Shown: positions 42,781-52,600 of the stretch, in pieces
How the letters are laid out: each line of letters begins with the position of its first letter
How positions within the stretch are numbered: the first letter of the stretch is position 1
Assembly: GCF_001723305.1 (NCBI RefSeq)
Contig: NZ_LPWF01000025.1
Span: 124,001 to 188,000, forward strand
Direction: 5' to 3'
Source: Methyloceanibacter superfactus
GTDB lineage: Bacteria; Pseudomonadota; Alphaproteobacteria; Rhizobiales; Methyloligellaceae
Length of the DNA stretch: 64,000 bases
Notes under the pieces: generated by a model
What the model saw: the letters and a program-made list of their open reading frames with translations, nothing else
Told to the model about the DNA's origin: nothing
Databases searched by the model: none
Made by a program: the position numbers and the translations under genes

Positions 42781-43835
42781 TGGCGGGTCGTGGCAGCATG
42801 GCTGCCGCTGGCGGACCGGCTCGCCACATTCCGTGATGCTCTCCGAGGTCCTGGCGGCGCTTCAGCCTAAGGACGGCGACATCATCGTCGACGGCACGTT
42901 CGGCGCCGGCGGCTATGCCAAGGCCATCCTCGACGCGGCCGACTGCAAACTCATCGCCATCGATCGCGACGAACAGGCCTTCGCCTTGGGCGGCGAATTG
43001 GCCGAAGCCTATCCCGGACGCCTCATGGCGGTGCTCGGCCGTTATTCCGAGATGGAGGCGCTGGCCGAGAGCGAAGGCTTCGCATCCGTCGACGGCGTGA
43101 CGCTCGATCTTGGCGTCTCCTCCATGCAGCTCGACCAGGCGGAGCGCGGCTTCTCCTTCGCCAAGGACGGCCCCCTCGACATGCGCATGGGCGGCGACGG
43201 GCCGACGGCCGCCGACATCGTCAACACCCTGTCCGAAGCGGAACTGGCTCAAATCATTTACGTTTTCGGCGAGGAGCGGCGCTCGCGCGCCATCGCCAAG
43301 GCCATCGTCGCCAGCCGCGCCGAAGCGCCCATCACGCGCACGGGCGAGCTGGCCGACATCGTCGCCCGCGTGCTCGGCCGCCGCCACGACGACCCCAAGC
43401 ACCCCGCCACGCGGACCTTCCAGGCCTTTCGTCTCTATCTCAATGCGGAGCTCGACGAGCTCGCCGACGGGCTCGCCGCCGCCGAAAGGCTGCTGAAAGC
43501 CGGTGGCCGGCTGGCCGTGGTCACCTTCCATTCGCTCGAGGACCGCATCGCCAAGCGCTTCTTCGCCAGCCGGTCCATGGCCGGTCCGCGCGGTTCCCGG
43601 CACCTTCCCGAGACCGGGCGCGAAGAATTTGCACCAAGCTTCCAGCTTCTTAACCGTCGGCCTTTAGAACCCAGTAACGATGAGATTCGGCGGAACCCGC
43701 GGGCCCGCTCGGCACGGCTCAGGGCCGGGAAACGCACCGCGGCGCCGGCTCATCCGCTGGATCTTGCGCGCTCGGGGTACCGAGGCTTCACGGCTGAGGG
43801 GCGCGCAAGGTCGGCGCGTAAGGGTCGGCGTGTAA
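42777..43835 (+). CDS. rsmH: 16S rRNA m4C1402 N4-methyltransferase RsmH (MraW), frame broken
   Basis: The ATG at 42777 overlaps the mraZ stop. After [19 protein letters not shown] the frame is lost at 42833 (CCGTG, expected CCGGTG). The main body is in the next frame: [35 protein letters not shown] (SAM site), [20 protein letters not shown] and [19 protein letters not shown]. The frame as read runs into ftsL, so a second shift near 43780 is inferred, giving a stop at 43833-43835; the 3' end is uncertain. RsmH methylates the ribosomal P-site cytosine 1402. Confidence 0.85.
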
Positions 43836-43881
43836 GGGTAATTGTAGGGGGACGCGGGCGTATTTCCGCGCGAGTTGTACC

Positions 43882-44229
43882 ATGTTGCGTTTCGTCAATA
43901 TCTGCCTCGTCCTCGGGCTCGTGGCGCTCGCCTATGTCATCTATCAGGCGAAATACGAGGCCCACGCCCTCGATGAGCGCATCATCGTCCTCAACAAGGA
44001 GATCGAGACCGAGCGCGACGCGCTCGCCGTGCTGCGCGCCGAGTGGAGTCTGCTCAACCGGCCCGAGCGCATTCAGCGGCTGGCCAAGAAATATCTCAAG
44101 CTCAGCCCTGCCCATCCCCAGCAGCTTCTGATTCTCGACGAGGTCACCGACCGCGACTTCGAGCGCGCGCGTGTCCAGGAGACCGCGAGCACCGCGGGGC
44201 CGGGCACGGCCAAGGCAGCAACCAATTAA
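43882..44229 (+). CDS. ftsL: Cell-division protein FtsL
   Basis: 115 codons. One N-terminal membrane helix ([20 protein letters not shown]) is followed by a coiled-coil heptad region ([40 protein letters not shown]), the standard bitopic layout. FtsL joins FtsB and FtsQ to activate FtsWI at the septum. Its position between rsmH and ftsI confirms the call. The last 59 bp overlap the annotated ftsI start. Confidence 0.9.
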   Translation: MLRFVNICLVLGLVALAYVIYQAKYEAHALDERIIVLNKEIETERDALAVLRAEWSLLNRPERIQRLAKKYLKLSPAHPQQLLILDEVTDRDFERARVQETASTAGPGTAKAATN

Positions 44230-45937
44230 GCAGAGTAGCCCGTTGCGCGAGACCGACAGATCCGATCCCGCCGAGGCGCGCGCCGCGCGCGCCTACCACG
44301 CCCGTTGCCGGTACCGCTTCCGCTTGGCGTGCCTCGGCTTTGCCGTGGCCTTCGTCATGATCGGCGGACGGCTGGTGACGCTGGGCTTCGCCGGTACCGA
44401 GAAAAGCAGCGGCGGCGGCTACGACATCTCCACCACGGTGCACCGTCCCGACATCTTCGACCGGAACGGCCGGCTGTTGGCGACCGACATTCGCGGCGCC
44501 ACGCTCTACGCCGATCCGAAGCGGGTCATCGACTGGGACGAGCTCGCCGAGCAGGTCGCCAGCGTGCTGCCAAGCGTCAACGCCAAGAGCTTGCGCAAGC
44601 GGCTTGCCGGCGGCAGCCGTTTCGTCCGCATCAAGCGTGAGCTGACCCCGAAGCAGCAGGCCGAGATCCACGAGCTGGGCCTGCCCGGCTTGGGCTTCAT
44701 CGAAGAATATCGCCGCGTCTATCCCGTCGGCGCCACCGCCAGCCATGTGGTCGGCCTCGTGGACGTGGACAATCGCGGCCTCGCCGGCATCGAGAAATTC
44801 GTCGACGACAACCCGCAGCTCACCATGATGAGCCCGCAGACGGATTCCGGCGACGAGTCCGTCACCATCTCCCTCGACGTCGGCGTGCAGCATGTGTTGC
44901 GCGAGGAGCTCAAGACGGCGATGGACACCTATAAGTCCAAGGCCGCCGCCGGCATCGTCATGGATGTCCGTTCCGGCGAGGTACTGGCGCTCGCCTCGCT
45001 GCCCGACTACGACCCGAACCATCGCGAGCAGGCGCTCGACAAGGACCGGCTAAACCGCATCGGCTTCGGCGTCTATGAGATGGGCTCGGTGTTCAAGGTG
45101 TTCACCACGGCCGGCGTGCTCGACTATGGGCTCGCCAATCTGAACACCAAATACGATGCCTCGAGCCCGATCCACTCCGGTCGCTTCACCATCAGCGATT
45201 ATCACGGCAAAGGGCGCCCGCTCACCGTACCCGAGGTCTTCATCTATTCGTCGAATGTCGGCTCGGCCAAGGAGGCGCTTCATATGGGGGTCACGCGCCA
45301 TCGCGCCTTCCTCGAGAAGCTCGGCCTGCTGGCGCCGGTCACCACGGAGCTTGGACCGAGCGCCTCGCCGATCGTCCCCACGCATTGGCAAAAGCTGAAC
45401 ACCATGACCATCGCCTTCGGCCACGGCCTGTCGGTGACGCCGCTCCAGCTCGTCACCGCCACGGCGCCGCTGGTCAATGGCGGTTTCGCCGTTCAGCCGA
45501 CCTTCCTGCCGCGCTCGGCGGAAGATGCCATGAGCGCCTCGCCGCGCGTGCTGAAAGAGCAGACCAGCCTTGCCATGCGCAAGCTGATGCGCATGAACGT
45601 GGAGAAGGGCACCGGCAAGAACGCCGACGCGGAAGGTTATCGTGTCGGCGGCAAGACCGGCACGGCGGAGAAAGTGGTCAAGGGACGCTACAGCTCCTCG
45701 GCCTTGCTCACGAGCTTCCTCTCGACCTTCCCGACCGACGACCCGCGCTATGTCGTGCTGGTCATGCTCGACGAGCCGCAGAGGGTCGCCGTCACCCATG
45801 GCTATGCCACGGCCGGATGGAACGCCGCCCCCACGGTGGGCAAGATCGTCGCCCGCATCGGCCCGATCCTCGGCATTCAGCCCAAGCTCGAGGACGGCAA
45901 GGGCCGGTTTGACGCCAAGGTTTCCGCCACCTATTAG
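44171..45937 (+). CDS. ftsI: Septal peptidoglycan transpeptidase FtsI (PBP3)
   Basis: 588 codons from a GTG at 44171; a TTG at 44242 just after ftsL is an alternative start that avoids the overlap. A basic cytosolic tail is followed by one membrane helix (FRLACLGFAVAFVMIGGRLV), a pedestal domain (TTVHRPDIFDRNGRLLATDI) and the transpeptidase. Active-site motifs are GSVFK (SxxK), SSN (SxN) and GGKTGTAEK (KTG). The usual EPGSTFK is EMGSVFK here. It cross-links peptidoglycan at the septum with FtsW. Confidence 0.95.
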   Translation: MSRRPRAPRGRARPRQQPIKQSSPLRETDRSDPAEARAARAYHARCRYRFRLACLGFAVAFVMIGGRLVTLGFAGTEKSSGGGYDISTTVHRPDIFDRNGRLLATDIRGATLYADPKRVIDWDELAEQVASVLPSVNAKSLRKRLAGGSRFVRIKRELTPKQQAEIHELGLPGLGFIEEYRRVYPVGATASHVVGLVDVDNRGLAGIEKFVDDNPQLTMMSPQTDSGDESVTISLDVGVQHVLREELKTAMDTYKSKAAAGIVMDVRSGEVLALASLPDYDPNHREQALDKDRLNRIGFGVYEMGSVFKVFTTAGVLDYGLANLNTKYDASSPIHSGRFTISDYHGKGRPLTVPEVFIYSSNVGSAKEALHMGVTRHRAFLEKLGLLAPVTTELGPSASPIVPTHWQKLNTMTIAFGHGLSVTPLQLVTATAPLVNGGFAVQPTFLPRSAEDAMSASPRVLKEQTSLAMRKLMRMNVEKGTGKNADAEGYRVGGKTGTAEKVVKGRYSSSALLTSFLSTFPTDDPRYVVLVMLDEPQRVAVTHGYATAGWNAAPTVGKIVARIGPILGIQPKLEDGKGRFDAKVSATY

Positions 45938-46016
45938 AGTCTGTCCGCTTTCGCGGGGACGTGGCCAAGCCCTTGAATTCTTCAAGGAAACGGCCCTGTA
46001 TGGGGTCAATCGCACT

Positions 46017-47477
46017 ATGACTCTGGGTGAGCTGATCGGGCCCGAGGCGAGGCTGCCCGCACGCTGGGCGGACCTGCCGATCGCGGGGCTCGCGGCGGAC
46101 AGCCGGCAGGTCGAGCCGGGCTATCTGTTTGCCGCGCTGCCGGGCGTGAACACCGACGGCGCCCGCTTTGTCGCCGCGGCTCTCGAGCGCGGCGCGGCCG
46201 CTATTCTGACCGCGGACGGCGCCACGCTGCCGCAGACCGATGTGCCGGTGGTGACCGACACGGACCCGCGCCGGCTGCTCGCGCTGATCGCCGCGCGCTT
46301 CTACGGGCTCCAGCCAGCGACCGAAGTGGCGGTCACCGGCACCAACGGCAAGACCTCGGTCGCGTCTTCGGTGCGCCAGCTCTGGGCCGGGCAGGGGTTC
46401 CAGGCCGCGAGTCTCGGCACGGTCGGCGTGGTGACGCCAACCGGCACGCAGACCCTTCGCCACACCACCCCGGACCCGATCGAGCTGCATACACTCCTTG
46501 CCGCATTGGCGCGCGACGGCGTCACCCATCTCGCGCTCGAAGCCTCCAGTCATGGCTTGCAGCAGCGGCGCATCGACGGCGTGCACCTCGCCGCCGGCGC
46601 TTTCACCAATATCTCGCGCGACCACATGGATTATCACGCGACCTTCGAGGATTACTTCGCCCAGAAGCTGCGCCTGTTCCGCGCGTTGCTGCCGAAGGGC
46701 GCCGTTGCCGTGGTCGATGTGGACGGCGAGGGCGGCGACCGCGTTGCCGCCGAGGCGCGCGCACGCGGCCTTGACGTCATCACTGTCGGACGGGCCGGCG
46801 AGACCTTTCGGCTCCTTTCCGACGAGATCGACGGATTTGCGCAGACGCTTGTTATCGAGCATGAGGGCAAACGCCATGAGGTGCGCCTGCCCCTGGTCGG
46901 CGGGTTCCAGGCGTCCAATGCGCTCGTCGCGGCAGGCCTGTGTCTCGCCACGGGTGGCCAGGCGGACGATGTCCTGCCGCTGCTCGCCGATCTGAAAGGC
47001 GCCCGGGGCCGCCTCGATCTTGCCGGCACGGCCAAGGACGGCGCGCCGATCTTCATCGACTATGCCCATACGCCCGATGCGCTCGCCAAGGCGCTGGATG
47101 CCTTGCGGCCTTATGTGGAGAGCCGCCTGCTGGTGGTGTTCGGCTGCGGCGGCGACCGCGACAAGGGCAAGCGGCCGCAGATGGGCGCGGCGGCGGTGGA
47201 GAAGGCGGATGTTGCCATCGTCACCGACGACAACTCGCGTGGCGAGGAGCCGGCCCAGATCCGCCGTGAGATTTTGGCGGCCGCGCCCGGCGCCGCCGAG
47301 ATCGGCGATCGCGGCGAAGCCATCGCGCAAGCGATTGCCATGCTAAGAAGGGGCGACGTATTGCTCGTGGCCGGCAAGGGCCATGAGACCGGTCAAACCG
47401 TCGGCACGACCGTCATCCCGTTTTCCGACCACGACGCGGTGTCCGCCGCGCTCGGCAATGAGGCGAAATTTGGCTGA
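46017..47477 (+). CDS. murE: UDP-MurNAc-L-Ala-D-Glu:meso-DAP ligase MurE
   Basis: 486 codons from ATG 46017 (MTLGELIGPEARLPARWADL). Mur-ligase motifs: the ATP loop VAVTGTNGKTSVASSVRQLW, ALEASSHGLQQRRIDGVHL, GAFTNISRDHMDYHATFEDY, FIDYAHTPDALAKALDAL and VVFGCGGDRDKGKRPQMG. The diaminopimelate-specifying TDDNSRGEEP (DNPR-like) is present as DNSR, one residue unlike the usual DNPR. It adds meso-DAP to the peptide stem. Confidence 0.96.
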   Translation: MTLGELIGPEARLPARWADLPIAGLAADSRQVEPGYLFAALPGVNTDGARFVAAALERGAAAILTADGATLPQTDVPVVTDTDPRRLLALIAARFYGLQPATEVAVTGTNGKTSVASSVRQLWAGQGFQAASLGTVGVVTPTGTQTLRHTTPDPIELHTLLAALARDGVTHLALEASSHGLQQRRIDGVHLAAGAFTNISRDHMDYHATFEDYFAQKLRLFRALLPKGAVAVVDVDGEGGDRVAAEARARGLDVITVGRAGETFRLLSDEIDGFAQTLVIEHEGKRHEVRLPLVGGFQASNALVAAGLCLATGGQADDVLPLLADLKGARGRLDLAGTAKDGAPIFIDYAHTPDALAKALDALRPYVESRLLVVFGCGGDRDKGKRPQMGAAAVEKADVAIVTDDNSRGEEPAQIRREILAAAPGAAEIGDRGEAIAQAIAMLRRGDVLLVAGKGHETGQTVGTTVIPFSDHDAVSAALGNEAKFG

Positions 47478-48885
47478 TCCGCTCTGGACCATTGGGGAGA
47501 TCGTGGCCGCCACGGGCGGCAAGTCGCTCGGGGAGGGCAACGCGCGGGTCGGCAGCTTTTCCATCGACAGCCGCAGTCTCGAGCCGGGCCAGGGCTTCAT
47601 TGCCATCCGCGGGCCCAATCGCGACGGCCACGGCTATGTGATTCCGGCGCTCGAGGGAGGTGCGGCCTGTGCTGTCGTCAATGACACCTTCCCGTCCGGC
47701 GACGAGGAGCGGCTGGTGCGGGTTGCCGACACCTTCGTCGCCTTGAACGATCTCGGCCGTGCGGGCCGTGCGCGTGTCGAGCGCGCCGTCATCATCGGCG
47801 TCACCGGCAGCGTCGGCAAGACCGGCACCAAGGAGGCGCTGCGGCTGGCGTTGAGCCCGAGCGGCACCGTGCACGCCTCGTCCAAATCCTTCAACAATCA
47901 CTGGGGCGTGCCGCTCACTCTCGCCAACATGCCGCGCGCGATCGGCTTCGGCGTGTTCGAGATCGGCATGAACCACGCGGCGGAGATCGACGGCCTGACC
48001 CGTCTCGTGCGGCCCCATATCGCCATCGTCACCACGGTGGCGCCGGTGCATCTCGGCTTCTTCCGCTCCGTCGAGGCGATCGCCGACGCCAAGGCCGAGA
48101 TCTTTCGTGGTCTGGAGCCGGGTGGCACGGCGATCATCAATCGCGACAATCCCCATTTCGAGCGGCTCGCAGGCCATGCAAGAGAGCATGGCGCGGCGAT
48201 CGTCGGCTTCGGCGAGACCAGCGCCGAAGCCCGGCTGCTGTCGGCCGCGTTGGGCCCCGACGGCTCGACCATCCGGGCGGATATCTTGGGCGAGATCGTC
48301 GACTATCGCCTCGGCGCCCCGGGACATCATCTGGTGCTGAACTCGCTCGCCGTGCTGGCGGCGGTCAGGGTGGCGGGGGCCGATCTCAAGGCGGCCGCGG
48401 CGGCGCTCGGCGCCATCCAGGCCCAGGCCGGGCGCGGGCAGCGCCAAATCATCGAGACCAAGGGCGGTCCGGTCGCCGTGGTCGATGAATCCTATAATGC
48501 CAATCCCGCCTCCATGCGGGCGGCGCTCGCGACCCTCGGATTGACCCCGCGAGACGCCTTTTCCCGCCGTGTGGCGGTGCTTGGCGACATGCTGGAGCTC
48601 GGCGCCGAAGGCCCCAGGCTGCACCGGGAGCTCGCCGAGGCCGTTGACGGGGCCGGGGTAGATGTTGTCTTTGCCTGCGGCGAGTTGATGGGCGGGCTCT
48701 ACGCGGCCCTGCCGACAAGCCGCCAGGGCGCTTACGCGGAGACGGCGGAGGCGCTCCAGTCCAAACTGGTCGACGCGGTGGGACCGGGGGACGTCATCAT
48801 GGTCAAGGGGTCGCTCGGCAGCCGCATGGCCCCGCTCGTCGAGGCGCTGAAGCGCCGCTTCGAGGCGGAAAGCATGTCGGCGTAA
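47458..48885 (+). CDS. murF: UDP-MurNAc-tripeptide:D-Ala-D-Ala ligase MurF
   Basis: 475 codons from ATG 47458; a TTG at 47470 that overlaps the murE stop is an alternative. Motifs: SFSIDSRSLEPGQGFIAIRG (N-domain), VIIGVTGSVGKTGTKEALRL (ATP loop), KSFNNHWGVPLTLANMPRA, FEIGMNHAAEIDGLTRLVRP and VVDESYNANPASMRAALATL. It adds D-Ala-D-Ala to the stem peptide in the cytosol. It overlaps murE by 20 bp. Confidence 0.95.
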   Translation: MRRNLADPLWTIGEIVAATGGKSLGEGNARVGSFSIDSRSLEPGQGFIAIRGPNRDGHGYVIPALEGGAACAVVNDTFPSGDEERLVRVADTFVALNDLGRAGRARVERAVIIGVTGSVGKTGTKEALRLALSPSGTVHASSKSFNNHWGVPLTLANMPRAIGFGVFEIGMNHAAEIDGLTRLVRPHIAIVTTVAPVHLGFFRSVEAIADAKAEIFRGLEPGGTAIINRDNPHFERLAGHAREHGAAIVGFGETSAEARLLSAALGPDGSTIRADILGEIVDYRLGAPGHHLVLNSLAVLAAVRVAGADLKAAAAALGAIQAQAGRGQRQIIETKGGPVAVVDESYNANPASMRAALATLGLTPRDAFSRRVAVLGDMLELGAEGPRLHRELAEAVDGAGVDVVFACGELMGGLYAALPTSRQGAYAETAEALQSKLVDAVGPGDVIMVKGSLGSRMAPLVEALKRRFEAESMSA

Positions 48886-48911
48886 GCGCCGCTTGAGGGG
48901 GAGAGACGGCG

Positions 48912-50000
48912 ATGCTCTTTTGGTTGGCCGAGCTAGCGCCTGAGATCGCTGTCCTCAATATTTTCCGTTACATCACCTTCCGCACCGGCGGCGCGGTGAT
49001 CACCGCGCTTTTGTTCGTGTTCCTGTTCGGGCCGCGGGTGATCCGCTCTCTTCGCGTCCGCCAGGGCAAGGGCCAGCCGATCCGCAAAGAGGGACCGGAG
49101 CGCCACATCCTGCAAAAGCAGGGCACGCCCACCATGGGCGGCCTGATGATCCTCTCCGGCGTCACTGTCTCGGTGCTGCTGTGGGGCAATCTCACCAATC
49201 CTTATGTCTGGGTCGTGCTGCTGCTCACCCTCGTCTACGGCGCGGTCGGGCTCTACGACGACTATCTCAAGGTCACGCGCCAATCGGCGGACGGCTTCCG
49301 CGGACGCATCAAGATCATCATCGAGACCGCCGCCGCCCTGGTCGCCACGGCGGTCATCGCCTCGGTCGGCGAGGAGCCGTTCTCTACCTCGCTCGCCATT
49401 CCCTTCTTCAAGGACTTTATGATTCCGCTCGGCTGGTGGCTGTTCGTCATCTTCGGAACCTTCATCATCGTCGGCGCCGGCAACGCGGTGAATCTCACAG
49501 ACGGCCTCGATGGCCTGGCGATCGTCCCGGTGATGATCGCCGCCGCCACCTTCGGCTTCATCTCCTACGTCGTCGGCAACGCGCTGTTCGCCGATTATCT
49601 GCAAATCCATTTCGTCAACGGCACCGGCGAGCTCGCCATCGTCTGCGGCGCGCTGGTCGGCGCCGGCCTCGGCTTCCTGTGGTTCAACGCGCCGCCGGCC
49701 CTCATCTTCATGGGGGATACCGGCTCGCTGGCGCTTGGCGGCGCCCTCGGCACCATCGCCGTCGCCACCAAGCATGAATTGGTCTTGGCCATTGTCGGTG
49801 GCTTGTTCGTGCTGGAGGCCGTCTCGGTGATCGTCCAGGTGGCCTCCTACAAGATGTTCGGCAAGCGCGTGTTCCGCATGGCGCCGCTCCATCACCATTT
49901 CGAGCAGAAGGGCTGGCCGGAATCCACGGTGGTCATCCGATTCTGGATTATTGCCGTCGTGCTTGCTCTTGCTGGCCTCGCGACCCTGAAATTGCGCTAA
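48912..50000 (+). CDS. mraY: Phospho-MurNAc-pentapeptide transferase MraY
   Basis: 362 codons, about ten membrane helices. Catalytic and substrate motifs: [20 protein letters not shown] (DDYLK), [34 protein letters not shown] and [20 protein letters not shown] (HHHFE). It transfers phospho-MurNAc-pentapeptide to undecaprenyl phosphate, forming lipid I. It starts 26 bp after murF. Confidence 0.97.
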   Translation: MLFWLAELAPEIAVLNIFRYITFRTGGAVITALLFVFLFGPRVIRSLRVRQGKGQPIRKEGPERHILQKQGTPTMGGLMILSGVTVSVLLWGNLTNPYVWVVLLLTLVYGAVGLYDDYLKVTRQSADGFRGRIKIIIETAAALVATAVIASVGEEPFSTSLAIPFFKDFMIPLGWWLFVIFGTFIIVGAGNAVNLTDGLDGLAIVPVMIAAATFGFISYVVGNALFADYLQIHFVNGTGELAIVCGALVGAGLGFLWFNAPPALIFMGDTGSLALGGALGTIAVATKHELVLAIVGGLFVLEAVSVIVQVASYKMFGKRVFRMAPLHHHFEQKGWPESTVVIRFWIIAVVLALAGLATLKLR

Positions 50001-50012
50001 GTTCCTATCATC

Positions 50013-51425
50013 ATGATTCCCGTGACGATCTTCGCCGGCTGCGACGTTGCGGTTGTAGGCCTCGGGCTGAGCGGCCTTGCGACCGCGCGCGCGCTCGAAA
50101 GTGGCGGTGCGACTGTCGTCGTGTGGGACGACACGGACGCCGCGCGCGCCGAGGCCGCCGCCGCGGGGCTCACGGTCGCCGATCTCGCGTCCGCCGATTT
50201 CACGTCATTCGCCGCGCTGGTGCTGGCGCCGGGCATTCCCCTCACGCATCCCGAGCCCCATTGGAGCGTGGTGAAGGCGCGGGCCGCCGGCATCGAGGTC
50301 GTCGGCGACGTCGAGCTGTTCTTCCGCGCCCGGGCGAAGGCGGACACCAAGGCCAAGGTGGTCGTCATCACCGGCACCAACGGCAAGTCCACCACCACGG
50401 CGCTCACCGCGCATCTGTTGAGCGCTTCGGGCAAGCGCGTGGCGCTCGGCGGCAATATCGGCACCGCCGTGCTCGATCTCGAACCCTTCGCCGATGATCT
50501 CACTTATGTGCTGGAGCTGTCGTCCTTCCAGATCGATCTCACGCCGTCGCTCAAGCCGGACGCCGCAGCCCTCCTCAACATCACGCCCGATCATCTCGAC
50601 CGTCATGGCACGCTGGCCGACTATGCGCGCATCAACGCAAGTCTTCGCGCAGCTCGGCGCGGACGGCACCGCTGTGATCGGCGTCGACGACGTTCCCTGC
50701 CGCGCCATCGCCGAGACCTTGCACGGTCCCTTCGCGTCAAGCACATCGCCGTCGGCCAGCCGGTGCAGAACGGCGTGTGGGCAGCCGACGCGGTGCTGGT
50801 CGAGATGGACGGCGGTCAAGAGGTCGCCCGCGCCGAGCTTGCAGGTATCGCCTCCTTGCGCGGCGCCCATAACTGGCAGAATGCCGCCGCCGCTTACGCA
50901 GTGGCGCGGGCGCAAGGGGTGAGCGCGGCCGAAATCCAGCAAGGTCTCAGGAGCTTCGCCGGTCTGGCGCACCGCATGGAGCAGGTGGCGCGCGCCGGTG
51001 CCGTGCTGTTTGTCAACGACTCCAAGGCGACCAATGCGGATGCCGCCGGCAAGGCGCTGGCGAGCTTCGACGACATTTATTGGATCGTGGGCGGCAAGGC
51101 CAAGGCCGGTGGGCTCGACGGGCTCGAGCCCTTCTATCCCAAGATCGCCCGTGCCTATCTCATCGGCGAGGCGGCCGGAGCTTTCGCGGCCCAGCTCGGC
51201 GACGCGGTCGATCATGTGGAGTGCGGCACGCTGGAGCGCGCCGTGGCGGAGGCCGCCGCCGACGCCGCCCGGTCGGAAAGTGCGGAGCCTGTCGTGCTTC
51301 TGTCGCCGGCATGCGCCTCTTATGATCAGTTCGCCAATTTCGCCAAGCGGGGCGATGCTTTCCGTGACATCGTCATGGGTCTCGACGGCGCCACGCGCGT
51401 GAGCCAGCAGGGCAGGGCCGCATGA
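50013..51425 (+). CDS. murD: UDP-MurNAc-L-Ala:D-Glu ligase MurD, local frame disturbance
   Basis: 470 codons. Motifs: VAVVGLGLSGLATARALESG (N-domain), VVITGTNGKSTTTALTAHLL (ATP loop), LELSSFQIDLTPSLKPDAAA, LNITPDHLDRHGTLADYARI, RGAHNWQNAAAAYAVARAQG, VNDSKATNADAAGKALASFD and VLLSPACASYDQFANFAKRG. Between about 50635 and 50730 the frame reads as Arg-rich sequence, while the neighbouring frame gives VFAQLGADGTAVIGVDDVPC; two compensating indels are likely. It overlaps ftsW by 4 bp (ATGA). Confidence 0.94.
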   Translation: MIPVTIFAGCDVAVVGLGLSGLATARALESGGATVVVWDDTDAARAEAAAAGLTVADLASADFTSFAALVLAPGIPLTHPEPHWSVVKARAAGIEVVGDVELFFRARAKADTKAKVVVITGTNGKSTTTALTAHLLSASGKRVALGGNIGTAVLDLEPFADDLTYVLELSSFQIDLTPSLKPDAAALLNITPDHLDRHGTLADYARINASLRAARRGRHRCDRRRRRSLPRHRRDLARSLRVKHIAVGQPVQNGVWAADAVLVEMDGGQEVARAELAGIASLRGAHNWQNAAAAYAVARAQGVSAAEIQQGLRSFAGLAHRMEQVARAGAVLFVNDSKATNADAAGKALASFDDIYWIVGGKAKAGGLDGLEPFYPKIARAYLIGEAAGAFAAQLGDAVDHVECGTLERAVAEAAADAARSESAEPVVLLSPACASYDQFANFAKRGDAFRDIVMGLDGATRVSQQGRAA

Positions 51426-52600
51426 GGATTACCCGCGCCGACAGGAGCGTGCTCTCCGACTGGTGGTTCACCGTCGACCGCCTGATGTTCTTCGGTCTGC
51501 TGCTGCTTATGGGCGCAGGTCTCGTGCTCTCCCTTGCGGCGAGCCCGCCGATCGCCGAGAAATACGATCTTGAGCATTTCCACTTCGTGCGGCGCCATGC
51601 GGTGCTGCTCATTCCCGCCGTCGCCATCCTGTTCGCCGCCTCCACCCTGACCCCCAAACAGATCCGGCGGACGGCCTTCGTGATCTTCCTCACCGGTATC
51701 GCCTTGATGATCCTAATTCTGTTCTTGGGGCCGGAGATCAAAGGCGCCAAGCGCTGGCTGCAATTGGGATCCTTCTCTCTCCAGCCGTCGGAGTTCGTGA
51801 AGCCGGCCTTCATCGTGCTCACCGCCTGGCTGTTCAACGAGAGTCAAAAGCGGAAGGACGTGCCGGGCCTCGAGCTCGCCATTCTCACCTATGCGGTGTT
51901 CGCGTTGCTGCTCGTGCTTCAGCCGGACTTCGGCCAGACGCTGCTTGTCACGCTCGTATGGGGCGCGCTGTTCTATATGGCCGGCATCAATATGGTGTGG
52001 ATCTTGGCGCTCGCCGGCGCCGGCATCGCCGGTCTCGTCACCGCCTACTTCCTCGTGCCCCATGTCGCCTCGCGCATCGACCGCTTTCTCGATCCGGCCT
52101 CCGGCGACACCTATCAGGCCGACCGGTCCATCGACTCCTTCCTCAATGGCGGCTGGTTCGGCCGCGGTCCGGGCGAGGGAACGGTGAAGGACGTGCTGCC
52201 GGATTCCCATACCGACTTCATTTTCGCCGTGGCGGCGGAAGAGTATGGCTTGATTGCCTGCCTAATTTTGCTGACTCTGTTCGCCTTCATTGTGCTGCGT
52301 GGTCTGTCCAAGGCATCTCAGGAGCCTGACGGGTTCATCCGGCACGCGGTGGCGGGGCTCATCATGCTGTTCGGCCTGCAGACCTTGATCAACATGGCCG
52401 TGAATGTCGGCCTGCTGCCGGCCAAGGGCATGACCTTGCCATTCATTTCCTATGGCGGGTCGTCGCTGCTCGCCATGGCGCTGACGATGGGCTTTGCGCT
52501 GGGGCTGACCCGCAAGCGGCCCAGAGCGGATCACATCAAACATTCGGCACGGACCGAGCCCGAGGCGGAAGCGCCGGGCGCAAGGGGGCAGACGGCTTGA
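51422..52600 (+). CDS. ftsW: Septal peptidoglycan polymerase FtsW (SEDS)
   Basis: 392 codons with about ten membrane helices. SEDS-family signatures: KGAKRWLQLGSFSLQPSEFV, VLQPDFGQTLLVTLVWGALF, QADRSIDSFLNGGWFGRGPG, HTDFIFAVAAEEYGLIACLI, NVGLLPAKGMTLPFISYGGS and LALTMGFALGLTRKR-like end. It polymerises lipid II with FtsI. It overlaps murG by 4 bp (TTGA). Confidence 0.96.
   Translation: MRITRADRSVLSDWWFTVDRLMFFGLLLLMGAGLVLSLAASPPIAEKYDLEHFHFVRRHAVLLIPAVAILFAASTLTPKQIRRTAFVIFLTGIALMILILFLGPEIKGAKRWLQLGSFSLQPSEFVKPAFIVLTAWLFNESQKRKDVPGLELAILTYAVFALLLVLQPDFGQTLLVTLVWGALFYMAGINMVWILALAGAGIAGLVTAYFLVPHVASRIDRFLDPASGDTYQADRSIDSFLNGGWFGRGPGEGTVKDVLPDSHTDFIFAVAAEEYGLIACLILLTLFAFIVLRGLSKASQEPDGFIRHAVAGLIMLFGLQTLINMAVNVGLLPAKGMTLPFISYGGSSLLAMALTMGFALGLTRKRPRADHIKHSARTEPEAEAPGARGQTA

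Noticed and set aside
41990-44131. A 713-residue open frame over mraZ, rsmH and ftsL.
   Set aside because: Only the RsmH part makes sense; the rest is the shadow of mraZ and ftsL in another frame.
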